The notes beneath the pieces are model-generated. The model searched no databases, was not told the DNA's origin, and worked only from the letters and a program-made list of their open reading frames with translations. The translations under genes and the position numbers were made by a program. From contig CM061138.1 in NCBI GenBank assembly GCA_030789695.1, forward strand, positions 15,076,214-15,140,213: DNA of 64,000 nucleotides. Direction: 5' to 3'. Positions within the stretch are counted from its first letter, which is position 1, and each line of letters starts with the position of its first letter. The DNA is from Scilla litardierei (taxonomy: Eukaryota; Streptophyta; Magnoliopsida; Asparagales; Asparagaceae). This document shows, in pieces, positions 23,301 through 34,323 of the stretch.

Positions 23301-26300
23301 CCATTTCTCGAGTCCAGACCTGCTAGTAAAGAAGAAGAATAGGTTGGAGGTTTTGCATCAATTACACGTTGAATAAGGAGACGGTGTCAGACAAATTTCC
23401 TATTCATGTGATCGACAAGCTGCTAGATGAGCTTCACAAAGCAGCAATCTTCTCCAAGATTGACTTGAAGTCAGGATATCACCAGATCCAAATTCGAGCA
23501 GAGGATATGGCCAAGACTGCTTTCATGACGCACGAGCACCACTACGAGTTTCTGGACATGACCATTGGCTTGCCCAATGTACATGTCACCTTTTAGGCCT
23601 CGATGAACAATGTATTCCACCCATATTTGAGAAGATTTATGCTGGTGTTCTTCGATGACATTCTGGTGTACAACCAATCCATAAAGACACATGGATCACC
23701 TAAAGATCGTGCTACAGCTAAAGAATCATCAGCTTTATGTCAATAAGAAGTGCATGCCAAGCTGAGGGTGAAGTACATATGGCATGTGGTGTCGGCCACT
23801 CGAGCTTTTGAGGCCTTAAAGAGGGCCATGGCCAGTATAGCGGTGTTCTTCGATGACATTCTGGTGTCCAACCAATCCATGGAGACACGTGGAGCACTTA
23901 AAGATCATGATACACTACCTGTAGAATCATCAGCTTTATGCCAATAAGAAGTGCATGTTTGCTCAGCTGAGTACCTAGGGCATGTGGTGTCGACGGAAGG
24001 GGTGGTGACAGATAGATCATAGATTGCAGCTATAATTGAATGGCCACGCCCTACTACTCTGCGAGAGTTCAGAGGATTTTTGAGGCTGACGGGCTACTAC
24101 ATCAAGTTTGTCAAAAGATATAGCACCATCACCTGGGCACTAACGTAGCAACTTAAGAAAGACAACTTCCAGTGGGGCGAGGAAGCCACTTGAACTTTTG
24201 AGGCCTTGATGAGGGCATGACTAATATAGTGGTGTTAGCCCTTCCAGATTTCAACCATCCCTTTGTGGTGGAGACAAATGCTTCTGGTTATGGATTGGGT
24301 GCAGTGTTGATGAGGGACCAGAAGTCGATGGCTTACTTTAGCCATGTGTTGACTGCGAGAGCTCGGCTCAAGTCGATTATGAGCGCAATTGATAGCTATT
24401 GTGCTGGCAGTGCAGAAATAGAGAACATATTTGCTTGGCCACTGTTTTATAGTCTGCACAGATCAGATAAGCATTAAATATCTATTAGAGCAATAGATTG
24501 TGATTGAGGAGCATCAGATGTGGTTGACTAAGCTATTAGAGTATGATTTTGAGATCTAGTATAGGCCAAGTCTTGAGAATAAGGGCTGCAGATGCTTTAT
24601 CACGACGCGGAGTGGATTCACAGTTGGTCGATTTATCGGTACTAGTGATTCTTAATTGGGAGCCCTTGTTGCATGAGATTGAGGATGAGTGCTTGGAAAA
24701 AATTCGGTCCGCACTTCTACATAAACCGACAGAATATCCAGGATATTCGTTGGAGGGACAGCGCCTCTTGTACCAGGGGCTACTAGTCTTGCACATGACC
24801 TTTACACACATCTCGAGCATATTGCAAGAGTTCCATGAGAGTATAGTTGGGGGCCACTCTGGGCCATCAAGACTTATCAGCACATGCCTAGAGAGTTGTC
24901 TTGGGAATGGATGAGAAAGGATGTTGCAGAGATGGTGGCGAAGTATGACGCCTGTCAGCGTCACAAATATATGGCAATGGCTCTTGAAAGTTTGCTACAG
25001 CCCTTATCCTTGCTAAATCGGGTCTGTGATGAGGTGACGATGAATTTATTGATGGACTATCGAGATCTGACGGATATTCTAATCCTTGTTGTAGTGGATT
25101 GATTTAGCAAGTATGCACGCTTTGTGACACTTCGACATCCTTACACTACAATGACAGTGGCGACGGCATTTATATGGGAGGTAGTGTAGTTGCACTGGGT
25201 CCCAAAGTCCATTGTGTCTGATCGAGTATATGGGAGGTAGTAAGGTTGCACTGGGTCCCAAAGTCAATGTGTCTAATCGAGATCGGTTTTTCCTTAGCCA
25301 TTTCTGGAGGGAGATATTCAGGATCCAGGGGCGATTTTAAAGAGAAGCACAGCTTATCATCTCCAAACAGACGGTAAGACCGAGATCGTCAACAGGAGCA
25401 TCGAGTCTTATTTACGCTGTTGTTTCAGAAGCTCCAAAGCAATGGGTGAAATGGCTGGTATGGACAGAGTATTGGTACAACACATCTTTCCACACCGCCG
25501 CTCAGAACACGCCTTCCGAGTTCTATATAGGCGTGACCCTTCACATATACTTCACTACGGCCACAGTTCAACACCAATTTCTCAGGTGGAGCAGTATTTG
25601 GAGGAGAGTGATAAAGAACTGGAAGAGTTGAAGCGTCATCTGACGAGTGCCCAACAGATTATGAAACCCATGCCGATGGACAAAGGCGAGAAGAACAGTT
25701 CACAATGGGTGACAGAATATATTTGAAGCTGCAACCCTATCGACGACGATTTTTAACGCATCGAAGGGGAATGAGATGCTGTCACCCGCTACTTTGGACC
25801 TTATGAGATTGAGGCTAAGATTGACCAGATTGCTTATAAATTGAAATTGCCACCAGAGTCCGTCATACGCCCAGTTTTCCATGTATCGAAGATTCACCAG
25901 CTCATTGGGGACCACACACCTTCATCTCTACTGCTGACTCTGACCGAGAATATGGAGGCAATCTTAGAACCGGCAAAGCTAAAAGGGGTTCACAGAGAAA
26001 ATGTTGAGACACAAGAGGTGTTGATTCAATGGAAACCTTCCAAACCATGAGACCACTTGGAAGCCTTTTGGAGTCATTGCGCAGCAATTTCCAAATTTTC
26101 ACCTTGGGTGAGTAACGATAGGATCGTGACGTATCAGAGGAGGCGACACAGAGCGGATCACGAAGCGGCTAACCAACACAGTGGTGGTTTTGTTATTTTG
26201 GGGTTCAGTGGTATTTTATAAATCTGGACAAATCAGTCTATATATATATATATGGGAATTGGGGTTAATGTTCTTCATGTTGAAACTAAGAGAGAACCCT

Positions 26301-29300
26301 ACAACTAGTATAGAACCCTAGATAGAGGAGAGTTTAGCCTTGTCTCTCGAATCAAAGACTAAGAAAGTGATTTCCTCATGAACGAAATCATCTTGTATTT
26401 TGTATTTCTCCTCATCTATAAAAATAAGATTTTTACCACTCCAAACCCTAAATTTTCCTATCAAATTATTATATATATAATAGTTACTATGAACTTAAAA
26501 ATTAATAGTAGCTAGTATTTTTGAGGGAGAACCCATGAAAAGTCATTATAGTTAAGCATGGTCAGATAAGAGCAATCCTAGAATAGGTGACCTGGGCAAT
26601 TCTCGTTTGGAACATTACAAAAGTATCAGAGCCTAATACCAGCCAGAAGTATGGAAATGAATTGCCACATTGAAACAAAGTGTCACACCGAACAAAACAA
26701 AATACCGCCCACACAATGATGTGGTGAGTGCCACCTCTTGAATATGGACAACTGTAGAATCAATGTGGTCATGTCTAAAATTCCACATCGCCTGGTGAAA
26801 TGTTAGCATTGACAAGGACGTCATGCATTGGATGGGGGAGTAATTAACACTCCATTATATATGAAATAAGGGATTAACTATATATAATAGTTTCTATTAA
26901 TTAAAAATTAATCATAGCTAGCATTTTTACTAAAGATCCGTGAAAAAAATCATTCGATTAAGTGTGCTTGGGCGAGAGCAATTCTACGGTAGGTGACCTT
27001 TTGGGCCGTTCTCGTTGAGGGCATTACATTAATAAAAGATATAAATGAACAAAAAGAAATTGGAACAAACTCCTTAACAACAAAAGATGCAAAGGTGACC
27101 AATATAAGAACAAAAGATACAAATGTGACCAATATAAGTACGACTAAAATAGTAGGGATGAGAAAAATATGCACGTGGAAATGGCAAAAATCTTCATTTG
27201 GAAATGACTTGGAAAAGATTATAAACAAATATTTTGATACATGTTTAGCTAAAGTTAGTTTAACATATTTGAGATTCAAGAATAACCAAATAATTATTTT
27301 ACAACTGAACACTACAATAAAGAAATAAAATCTTTATATTGCAATGTTTTGAACAATTGGATTGTGTAAATGATATAAGACTGGATATCCTAATGCTAAT
27401 CCATGGGTTTGTGTGCTGTTGTTCCCATTATAACATAATGTCCTAGTAAAATTTAGTTTATAGGAAACCAAAACAACAATAGCCTTTACAACAAACAATA
27501 ACAAAATATTGTCACTAGTTGTTCATGGAAATACATTAGGCAATATAATTGCTCTCCTAAAGTCTAGAATCTCTCATCTCATATAATATAGCAATATGAT
27601 ACAATTCTACTCGTGTTTGCTGTGTATTGTTGTTCCCAGTATAATATAATTTAGAGAAGACCAAAACAACCACAGATATGGCAAAAAAATAAATCAAATA
27701 TTGTCACCAGTAGTTCTCGGATATACCAAAGGAAAGATATCTGATTTGCTCACCTCAAATTATATACCAGTATGGAATAACTCTGATCGGGTTAGCTAAG
27801 CAGCTAACTGAGCTTAACTCAAGCTACATGACTTATGGGAGGTCGTGGGCTCGAATCTCCCCATTAGCCGAGTGTACAGGGGCTTTCAAATTAAAAACAA
27901 AGACTTTGATGCATAACATGATGACTTGAGTTGTGCACAAAGGATATAACGATTCACAGAGAATTGACGTTATTCGAGCTGCCACAAGTTGTCTCCTCTT
28001 GTGGAGTTTCCTTACTCGTTACCGCGGGGGGGGGGGGGGGGGGGGGGGGGTTCTTTCTCCATACTAGCCATCACGGGGTTATGATGTAATGCTACAAACC
28101 GTAACAAAGAATGGAAGTAATAAAAATAAAAATAAATTTAACCACATTTGAAATGCTCTCCGTATCTTGGTAAATCTCATGTTGGAAACTTCGAATTATA
28201 ATACAAATGGCGTGGAATTGTTCCCTAATTATCCTCCAAAGGTGTGTGCTTCTTACTCAGAGCCACTCTAAATGAAGTGTGTTTTAAGGAAAGATGATTT
28301 AGATTTGGATTTTAATTTTATGAAACCATATGAAGAAGCATGTTCGATGAAATATAGAATCACATATATGTTCATATTGTAACTATATGCATGGAAAGCT
28401 TCTTGGTACCGACGGAGCTACACTGGTGATCCATTATCTATTGGGAGTCAATTGAAAAGACTCAAGAAGAAAGGCCAGCTTTATATTTTATCTGCAAATA
28501 ACTTAGATGTTTAGGATTAGCATATGTTGCAGGAAATGGACTGTCTTCTGGTACACGGAGTCACAACCCCTAACATGTCATTTCCATTCATTTCCCCAAT
28601 CTATCAAATTTCTAGGCAAAGACAATGTGCAGCAGCACTCTGAAACACTGATTAAATTGGACAATCTGGTATTCAGTCCCATTAGAATTTCTTATTTATG
28701 TTTATCCTTAATTCATCGGCAGGTCACAACACCAAGTCATCGCACCACCCAATGTTGAAAAGAAGACCGTTATGTAACGTAAGGACGACGAGAGCTTCTG
28801 ATGAGAATTGAGTTAATCCACCTGATGATCGACCTTCTCTGTTAAAGCTTCAAACGAGGATCGATCTTTCCCCATCAGGCTTGAAAACAAGGTAAGATTC
28901 TTTGATCTGGATCTCTCTTGACTCGATCTCCAATCTTTTCCTCTCGAACTTGATCTTTCTCTCTAGAACTTAGATATGCGTTTGAGGGCATTTTTTCTAA
29001 AAATAGATAGCAAAAAGAGAACAAGGTCATGCTCTTGACCTCTCCATACCCTAATTTTATTTTTTAAAAAATTAAAATATAAAAAATCATGTAACCTTCG
29101 TTACATGTTACGTTATATGCATTATGCGGTGATCAAAGGTCCAAGATTACACTTGGCGTTACATTATTTTCTACATTAACGCCATCTAACTTCTAAATAT
29201 TTGCACAAATAGGTAAGAAGAAATCTGGCATTGTGCCATTGCCTCAAAAATAAATCTGAAAATAATTAATGTACGTTTTGACCACCCATCATCCAACCCT

Positions 29301-32056
29301 TCTCATGATCTCCCGCAGAAGTTATGCAACTATAACCAAGCGATGCTCGATCATTAAATGTTGCTGATGCTCGGTCATTAAATGTTGCTGGACGTAGACA
29401 TGATACCAAGCTCATACATTGAAAAGCAAACATCTAAACTCCCTTATCATGAACTAAAAGAAACACAGTCAACAAAGAAAACAAAGGTTATTCTTGCAAA
29501 AGCTCCTCTTTTAAAAAAAAGGCAGCTAACAAGCAGTTGTAGCTTTCTAAAGACCCATGCCCCCATCTCTTTCTTCCCCATGCTAGCAACAACACGATCA
29601 CTTTATTTTTCTCCATGACCTCCATTTTCCTCCTTCCAGCAATGTCATTGCTACAACAATGGAGGCACATCCTAGATCTCATTTTTTTTGTTTTTTTTGT
29701 TTGTTTTTGTTTGTTTGTTTGGTTTTGGGTGGGGTGGGGGGTGGGGTGGCGGGTTATTTGGAATCGTAAGAATTTGGATATTCAAAATTTTGAAACCATG
29801 GGCGTGATTTGGTATCAATATTGAATGTCTGCATATGGTGGTTTTCTTTTTGATCATAGGTGATGGGTTTAATCGGTTAAAGTATATTGTTTACAATTGC
29901 AAGTTTATGGATCTTCAGAAAACAAAGAAAACAAAGCAGAACTTTACTCACAAGTCTTAAGTATTGAAAGTTTCTTTCATGAAACTTGGTAGAACTATTT
30001 GACAAAAGTCCAACATGATAATTTCTCTTGCAGCATCATAGGCATTAACACATCTTGGTGAGTTTAATAAATGATAACTAAACAAAGAAATTGAAAGGCT
30101 GGAAAACGGATGGACACGTTCTTTTATCTATCAAACAATAATTCCTTTCATCATCACCTCATAGCATTTATCCGAAAAATTGGGGTCAACAAACAATAAT
30201 TCTTTTGATAGAACCAAAATTCAAAGTAGTTACAATAGAGAAAAAAGATGTATTTGATGCATTATCGAAAACTTTTTTTGTTTTTTTGGACAAAATACAG
30301 TACTAAAAATCTTCTTTTTTATTTTTCAAAAATTGAAATATGTGTTGGCCCTAAAATATGATTTTTATCCCTCCACTCTTTAAAAATCTAATTAAGATGA
30401 AAAATAGGAACAAATTTTCTTCATTTTTGGAGACAACCATGCCAGGCCAAATCATCTTTCAGAAAGACCAAAGAGAATGCCAAGCGAGAGAAGATCGTGG
30501 AGGCAATTGACCCATCCCTGACAGGCTCCACCAATGGCTTGACTCATTGCGGCAGCCATAGAAAGATATGGAGGAGAGATAATGAGAGGTAAGCGAATTG
30601 TTGATCTGCAGATCCAAAGCACTCCAGTCGCTCGATTGCTTTTGATCTACAGATTCCACTACTGACTAAGGAAAAGAGACAGGCAGGGTGAGCAGATCTG
30701 TATGAAGGTCGGATTCGTGACTTGGCGTGTAATAGAGAGATAGATAAAGAATCATATTTGCCAAGAGACAATTGGATGATACACTAATGAAAGCTAATAG
30801 TTTATGTTGCAATTTTGAAAGACATGAGAAGCTTAAATTGAGGTTAGTTTTGATTGAGGAAATTGGCAAATAATGTTAAACTAAAAACTATTAGTTTCAA
30901 TTAAGATTGACATTCAAATACTTTTGTTTTATAAAAAAGGACGTTTTGTTATGGTTTTGAATAATTAGGGAAATCTTAGTAGTTTTTCATTAGACTAAGC
31001 TGACAAGGTGTTGGGACCAATGCATTGATGGTTTTAGGAAGTATAATTGGCAAGAGATAAAGCAGGTTACATAAAGAATTTGTGAAAAATAATGATGGTC
31101 TTCAATGTTAACTTGTGAAAATAATAATTATGAATATTTTTCGTTCCAGATTGTCTTTATGTGTTGGGCACTTAATCATCAATGTTAATTTGCTATTATT
31201 TTATCTAACAAAGGTTTTCCCAGCAGACCAGTAAAGAAACTATACCACAACAAACTAAGATGATCACATTCATCTCTAAGGTACAAAAAGAACCAGAGAG
31301 CCAGCTAGAAACACATCGCCAACCTGAACAATCTAGCACTCTTTAACTCCAACAGCTAATAACCTCACCAATTTGGTTTTTATTTCACGTTATCGAGCAT
31401 TACTATTTCATAGATCTTCTCTCATTCCATCATGCATTGAAAAACTACGAAAAGTCACAACTTGATCCAAAAACTCAATGTTACCGTCAATTTTATAGTG
31501 GTATATCATAAATCATGGGAAAAGACGAAGATTCAATAAATAAAATAAAACAAGCAAAAATTACCTTCTTTACGGAAGCGGACCAGGAGAGGGTGAGCCC
31601 TAAGAAGACGATGAAGAAGAAGGGGCCCCACAGGTCCCAATCCCTCAGCGCCTTCCCTGGATCCTCCCTAAACGGGTTCGGGAACACTACCAGCTTCAGA
31701 TTGCTCACGATCCGCGACAGATCCCGCTTCACCGTGTCCCAAACGGGCTCCGTCAGCGTGTTCGGAGCCGACCCGAACCCGTCCCCCGAGATCCCCCCGG
31801 ACCGGATCGGGCCCGAATCCGCCGAAAGAACGGGTACAACCGCGGCCGGAGGCGGCGGGGCGGGAGGGGCCTTGCGGTAGTTCTGCTGTGGAGGGAGAGG
31901 GGGGAGGTTGGAGTTGATGAAGGGGGAGGGCGGAGGAGAAGACGCCGGAGGCCGGGCGGGGAGGACGGTGGAGGGACCCGCGTGGATTAGGGTTTCGATC
32001 TCGTCGATGTCTGACTGGGAGGAGGCGTGGAGGGGGACGGTGTCGGAGTGAGACAT
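14332..32056 (-). CDS. YIP4: Yip1-domain protein of the YIP4/YIPF6 type, three exons, 16.8 kb first intron
   Basis: Exons in coding order are 32056-31565, 14756-14682 and 14592-14332, all with GT-AG introns, giving 828 bp or 275 aa. The N terminus (about residues 1-85) is polar and proline-rich. The conserved Yip1 part begins near [11 protein letters not shown] and includes [14 protein letters not shown]. Several hydrophobic segments follow: end of exon one, all of exon two, and three or more in exon three. The C terminus is GFLIIAID. In Arabidopsis, YIP4 proteins act with ECHIDNA at the trans-Golgi network in secretion of wall polysaccharides; that role is carried over by similarity. Both splice junctions fall between codons and join conserved segments cleanly. 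Intron one (31564-14757) is packed with transposons; intron two is 89 bp. Membership of the family is secure, the exact paralogue is not. Confidence 0.93.
15000..15690. repeat. Tandem duplication, about 354 bp period
   Basis: The segment starting GTTTCAGTCAAAAAGCCCCT at 15001 recurs from 15355 with scattered substitutions and continues to about 15690. It lies in YIP4 intron one. No coding content is apparent. Confidence 0.85.
16793..16930 (-). mobile_element. One end of a hAT-type element
   Basis: TAGGGGTGGCAAAATGA followed by repeated GACCCGACCCG motifs matches the inward reading of the right end of the element at 40689-42566. No partner end TTGCCACCCCTA was found nearby, so this is a fragment. 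Confidence 0.5.
17396..19250 (-). mobile_element. Small non-autonomous LTR retroelement with repeated leader
   Basis: Two diverged direct repeats lie at about 17546-18015 and 18801-19250. On the minus strand each is followed by a primer site: TGGTATCAGAGCC (17545-17533), the plant initiator-methionine type, and a mutated form TGGTGTCATAGCC near 18800. Each site is then followed by a homologous leader of about 100-150 bp. The order is LTR, leader, short non-coding middle, LTR, leader. The middle (about 18225-18440) has GC-rich imperfect repeats around GGCTTCGAGCAGGCCCG. No gag or pol is visible. It resembles a TRIM or LARD class element and lies in YIP4 intron one. Confidence 0.65.
19400..19830. 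repeat. Degenerate AT-rich repeats in YIP4 intron one
   Basis: Loose repetitions of an AAATTTAGTT plus pyrimidine motif occur every 25-45 bp. The flanks 19251-19400 and 19830-20336 hold nothing recognisable. Confidence 0.4.
21125..21475 (+). repeat. GC-rich minisatellite inside the decayed gypsy
   Basis: About five or six imperfect units of roughly 60-65 bp share GCCAGGGGCC and CACCCCTGGGAG cores with internal self-complementarity. It sits in the gag region and contrasts with the AT-rich surroundings. Confidence 0.7.
21936..26050 (+). pseudogene. gag-pol remnants of the decayed gypsy
   Basis: Gag: 21936-22421 encodes a retrotransposon-gag segment around [12 protein letters not shown] and [10 protein letters not shown]. 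Reverse transcriptase: 23369-23596 has [13 protein letters not shown], and further on an FFDDILV active-site segment appears twice (about 23650 and 23850) because of an internal duplication. RNase H: around 24217-24400 reads [14 protein letters not shown]. Integrase: zinc region near 24940 (CQRHK) and core fragments to about 25450. The C-terminal region near 25841 reads [11 protein letters not shown]. Stops and frameshifts occur throughout, so no functional polyprotein remains. Confidence 0.85.
26551..26615 (+). other. 5S rRNA-like segment in the Cassandra 5' LTR
   Basis: GTTAAGCATGG, AATAGGTGACC and the spacing between them align with the internal promoter part of plant 5S rRNA, recalled as AGTTAAGCGTGCTTGG to GGATGGGTGACC. 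Several substitutions make a working 5S gene unlikely. Confidence 0.75.
26955..27024 (+). other. 5S rRNA-like segment in the Cassandra 3' LTR
   Basis: This copy is closer to 5S rRNA: GATTAAGTGTGCTTGGGCGA, then GGTAGGTGACC. It covers the A-box and C-box region of the 5S internal promoter. Confidence 0.8.
27034..31564. other. Remaining part of YIP4 intron one
   Basis: AT-rich intron sequence with no coding exon recognised. It includes a 25-base pure G run (28026-28050), a 25-bp tandem pair around TCATTAAATGTTGCT (about 29339-29390), a T- and G-rich tract near 29690-29750, and a possible SINE fragment near 27790-27885. Confidence 0.5.
27790..27885 (+). repeat. Possible tRNA-derived SINE fragment
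   Basis: GTTAGCTAAGCAGC followed about 60 bp later by GGGCTCGAATCTCC resembles degenerate A and B boxes of a tRNA-type promoter. No clear tail or target duplication was seen. Confidence 0.3.
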
Positions 32057-32492
32057 CGTTATCTTTTCTCGGATTGTCTGTCGGGTTTCGGATCTGAATG
32101 GGGAGATCCGAGAGGGATCCGGTAAAGAAATAAGGAGATCTGAAAGAACGAGGGAGAAGCGGCGGGGGTTTTTAGCACGAGGAAAGCAGAGAGGGGGAGA
32201 TCACGCCATGGACGGATTCGAGCTGGGGGTAGAAAGAATCGAAGTTGAAGGGTTTAAAAAATTAGTGTTATTGGTAGTTTTGCATTTTAAGTCCTTAAGA
32301 GACAACAAATATCATCTTCGGTCCTCTCATTTTCCAGTTTTGATTACTTTAATAGTATAACTCGCTTGACATGACAGAAAATAAAAGGATATCACCGACA
32401 AAATCAAGCAGCCAATTGGCATGGGTTAATAAATAGATTCCACGTGTAACGGTGCTTAATGGTTTTCGAGGTTTATGGGTTAAAAACATTAT
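32057..32492 (-). promoter_or_regulatory. Upstream region of YIP4
   Basis: This sequence precedes the YIP4 ATG, with a GC-rich leader near 32057-32220 and AT-rich DNA beyond. No TATA box could be fixed. The Mutator-like element begins at its far edge. Confidence 0.4.
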
Positions 32493-33420
32493 AGGTTTTT
32501 CGCAAATTTATCCCTTAAATTTTGCATGATATATGTCTCTTAATTCTTCGTATTTTGAGTTTATTCTCTCAAATCATTAACTATAATCAAAACAGTCTCA
32601 CACTCTAATTTTCTCTTAAAAAACTCCGTTAGTGCTGACATGGCTGTTAGTGTTGACGTATCCAGGCTGTTCACGGCGGCATCGACGATGACAAGGGGGA
32701 GGGGGAAGAGGAGGAGGGGCGGCGTCGGGGAGGAGATGGGGTGAGGGGGATGAAGGGGGTGGGGGGATCAGCGACGGTGAGGAGGGGGGTGGGGGGAGAT
32801 CGGTGGCGATGAGGAGGTGGAGGGGGAGATCGGCGGGAAAAAGGATGGGGATGGGGGGATGGGGGGATCGGTGGCGGAGATGAGGGTGGGAGATCGGCGG
32901 AGTGGAGGAGGAAGGGAGATCGGCAGCAGGGAGGAGGGGGATGAGGAGGAGGGGGGATCGACGACAGGTAGCAGGGGGGATGAGGGGGGGGGGGGGGGGG
33001 GGGAGATCGACGGCGTGGATGAGGGGGAGGGTGAAGATTGGCGGCGTGGATGAGGGAGGTTGAGGGGGAGAGCGAGGGCGGGGAGGTGGGGGGAGAATGG
33101 GGAGGAGCCGCCCCCGTCCCTGCCACCCCCGCCCTCGCCCTCTCCTAACCGCCGTCCCCTCCTCCACCACAGCCTCCCCCTCCCACCACAACCTCCCCCT
33201 TCTCCTCCCTCCCTCCCTCCCTCCCCACTAGAACTTAATTCTTAGTTAATTAAAACTAATTGTTAATTAATCGTTAATTAATCTAACTATTTAACGGAAT
33301 ATATGGAGGGACTATTTAGGTTAACGGCTTAAGATTTGAGAGATTAAACTCATAATACGAAGAATTAAGGGACATATATCAAAATATGCAAGAATTAAGT
33401 GATAAATATGCGAAAAACCC
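32493..33420. mobile_element. Non-autonomous Mutator-like element with G-rich interior
   Basis: Long terminal inverted repeats of about 80 bp start GGTTTTTCGC and contain TTAATTCTTCGTATT on both sides. Perfect 9-bp duplications AAACATTAT flank it at 32484-32492 and 33421-33429. A 9-bp duplication with long inverted ends is the Mutator signature. The interior (about 32660-33230) is strongly G-rich on this strand, with repeated GGGGGATCGGCG-like units; the open frames across it are low-complexity proline- or glycine-rich products. No transposase is present. Confidence 0.88.
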
Positions 33421-33461
33421 AAACATTATCATCAATTTTAGAAAATATAACAAATAGCCTT

Positions 33462-33530
33462 GGGCTCGAACCGTGACCTCACACGAGGGATGGACGATCA
33501 TAGTCATACCACTGCGCCAATCGGCGCTGG
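33462..33530 (-). repeat. tRNA-related SINE head
   Basis: On the minus strand TTGGCGCAGTGGTATGA (A box) is followed by GGTCACGGTTCGAGCCC (B box) at tRNA-like spacing, as in plant SINEs. The rest of the element was not delimited. The surrounding 33430-33794 holds no gene. Confidence 0.6.
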
Positions 33531-33802
33531 TTCAAATCTTGTATTCGACATCCCTTCTTCCTGCTTTTCGATGACCAAATAGACTCTTGTTTTATCCTTT
33601 AAATGTTCTTTCGAATCTTTATCATTTTAATAAAATTGTAATTGCATCTTTCAATGGCATCCCTCACTGGTAAACCAAAATTCATTGGTATCGATACAGG
33701 GAGGGAATGAAAATTATGGATCATTCAAGATCCACCATTTGTAATATAACGTCATTAATTTAGGCAGATGAAATTTCACTAAAATACCATGAAGATTCAT
33801 AT

Positions 33803-33909
33803 TGTGTAGTGTGTGTTATATTGGGTGTGTGTAAAGAAAGGAGGAAGTTAATATAAATAGAAGTGATAGACTCTCCTTAGGGCTTATCACATTTTCCCCC
33901 AAATCAACA
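33803..33909 (+). repeat. Copia 5' LTR (107 bp)
   Basis: It contains ATATAAATAG near 33850, a likely TATA box, and ends immediately at the tRNA primer site. Confidence 0.9.
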
Positions 33910-34323
33910 TGGTATCAGAGCCACAAAAAAACCCACAACCCTAAACCCGCAGCCCCCCCTCCACGCCGCAGCTAGCACCCCGCCTCCGCAGCCCGCGCGC
34001 CGCCTGCACCGCCTCTGCACCCCGCGCGCCGCCTGCGCCTGTGCGCGCGCCGCCTGCGCCTGCCCGCGCCGCCGCCTGCGCGCGTCGCCGCCTGCGCGCG
34101 CCGCCTTCCGCTGCCGTCGCTCCACGCCTTGTGATCTCCCCTCTTCCAAGTCCTCTTCTAGCCACCACAAAACCCTAACTAGCTACAAAAGAAAACCCAA
34201 AAACCCTAACCCTAGATCTATGGTAGAGTCATGAAAAGGACTCCATAGATTTACGGTTAGGGTATGACCTAGAAGAGGAGGAGGAGAAGTAGATCTGCGG
34301 ATCTAAGGAGGGAGATAGGAGAG

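Larger units (their letters stand above)
20377..26465 (+). mobile_element. Decayed Ty3/gypsy element nested in the Cassandra 5' LTR
   Basis: Diverged direct repeats at about 20377-20727 and 26119-26465 share ATCGTGACGTATCAGAG and GGGAATTGGGGTTAATG. The primer site TGGTATCATAGCG is at 20729-20741. The internal region keeps recognisable gag and pol pieces broken by many stops and frameshifts. The target duplication is unclear because the insertion fell in AT repeats. Confidence 0.85.
20342..27028 (+). mobile_element. Cassandra-type TRIM with 5S rRNA-like LTRs, split by a gypsy insertion
   Basis: The 5' LTR is 20342-20376 plus 26466-26619 (189 bp in total). The primer site AAGTATCAGAGCC follows at 26621-26633 (initiator-methionine type, first two bases changed). 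A short non-coding middle ends in a purine tract GATGGGGGAG (26831-26840), and the 3' LTR is 26841-27028 (188 bp). Perfect 5-bp duplications TTAAT flank it at 20337-20341 and 27029-27033. Both LTRs carry a 5S rRNA-like segment, the mark of Cassandra elements. The LTRs are clearly diverged, so the insertion is old, and the gypsy at 20377-26465 is younger. Confidence 0.85.

Noticed and set aside
26551..27024. Functional 5S rRNA genes
   Set aside because: Only about half of a 5S gene is present in each, with substitutions, inside retroelement LTRs.
32616..33245. Long proline-rich frames on the minus strand and glycine-rich frames on the plus strand
   Set aside because: They reflect the G-rich low-complexity interior of the Mutator-like element.
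33462..33530. A tRNA gene
   Set aside because: A and B boxes are present but acceptor and anticodon arms do not pair by eye; a SINE head fits better.
33904..34170. Arginine- and alanine-rich frames on the minus strand
   Set aside because: They are antisense to the copia leader, where GCGCGCCGCCTGC repeats produce them.
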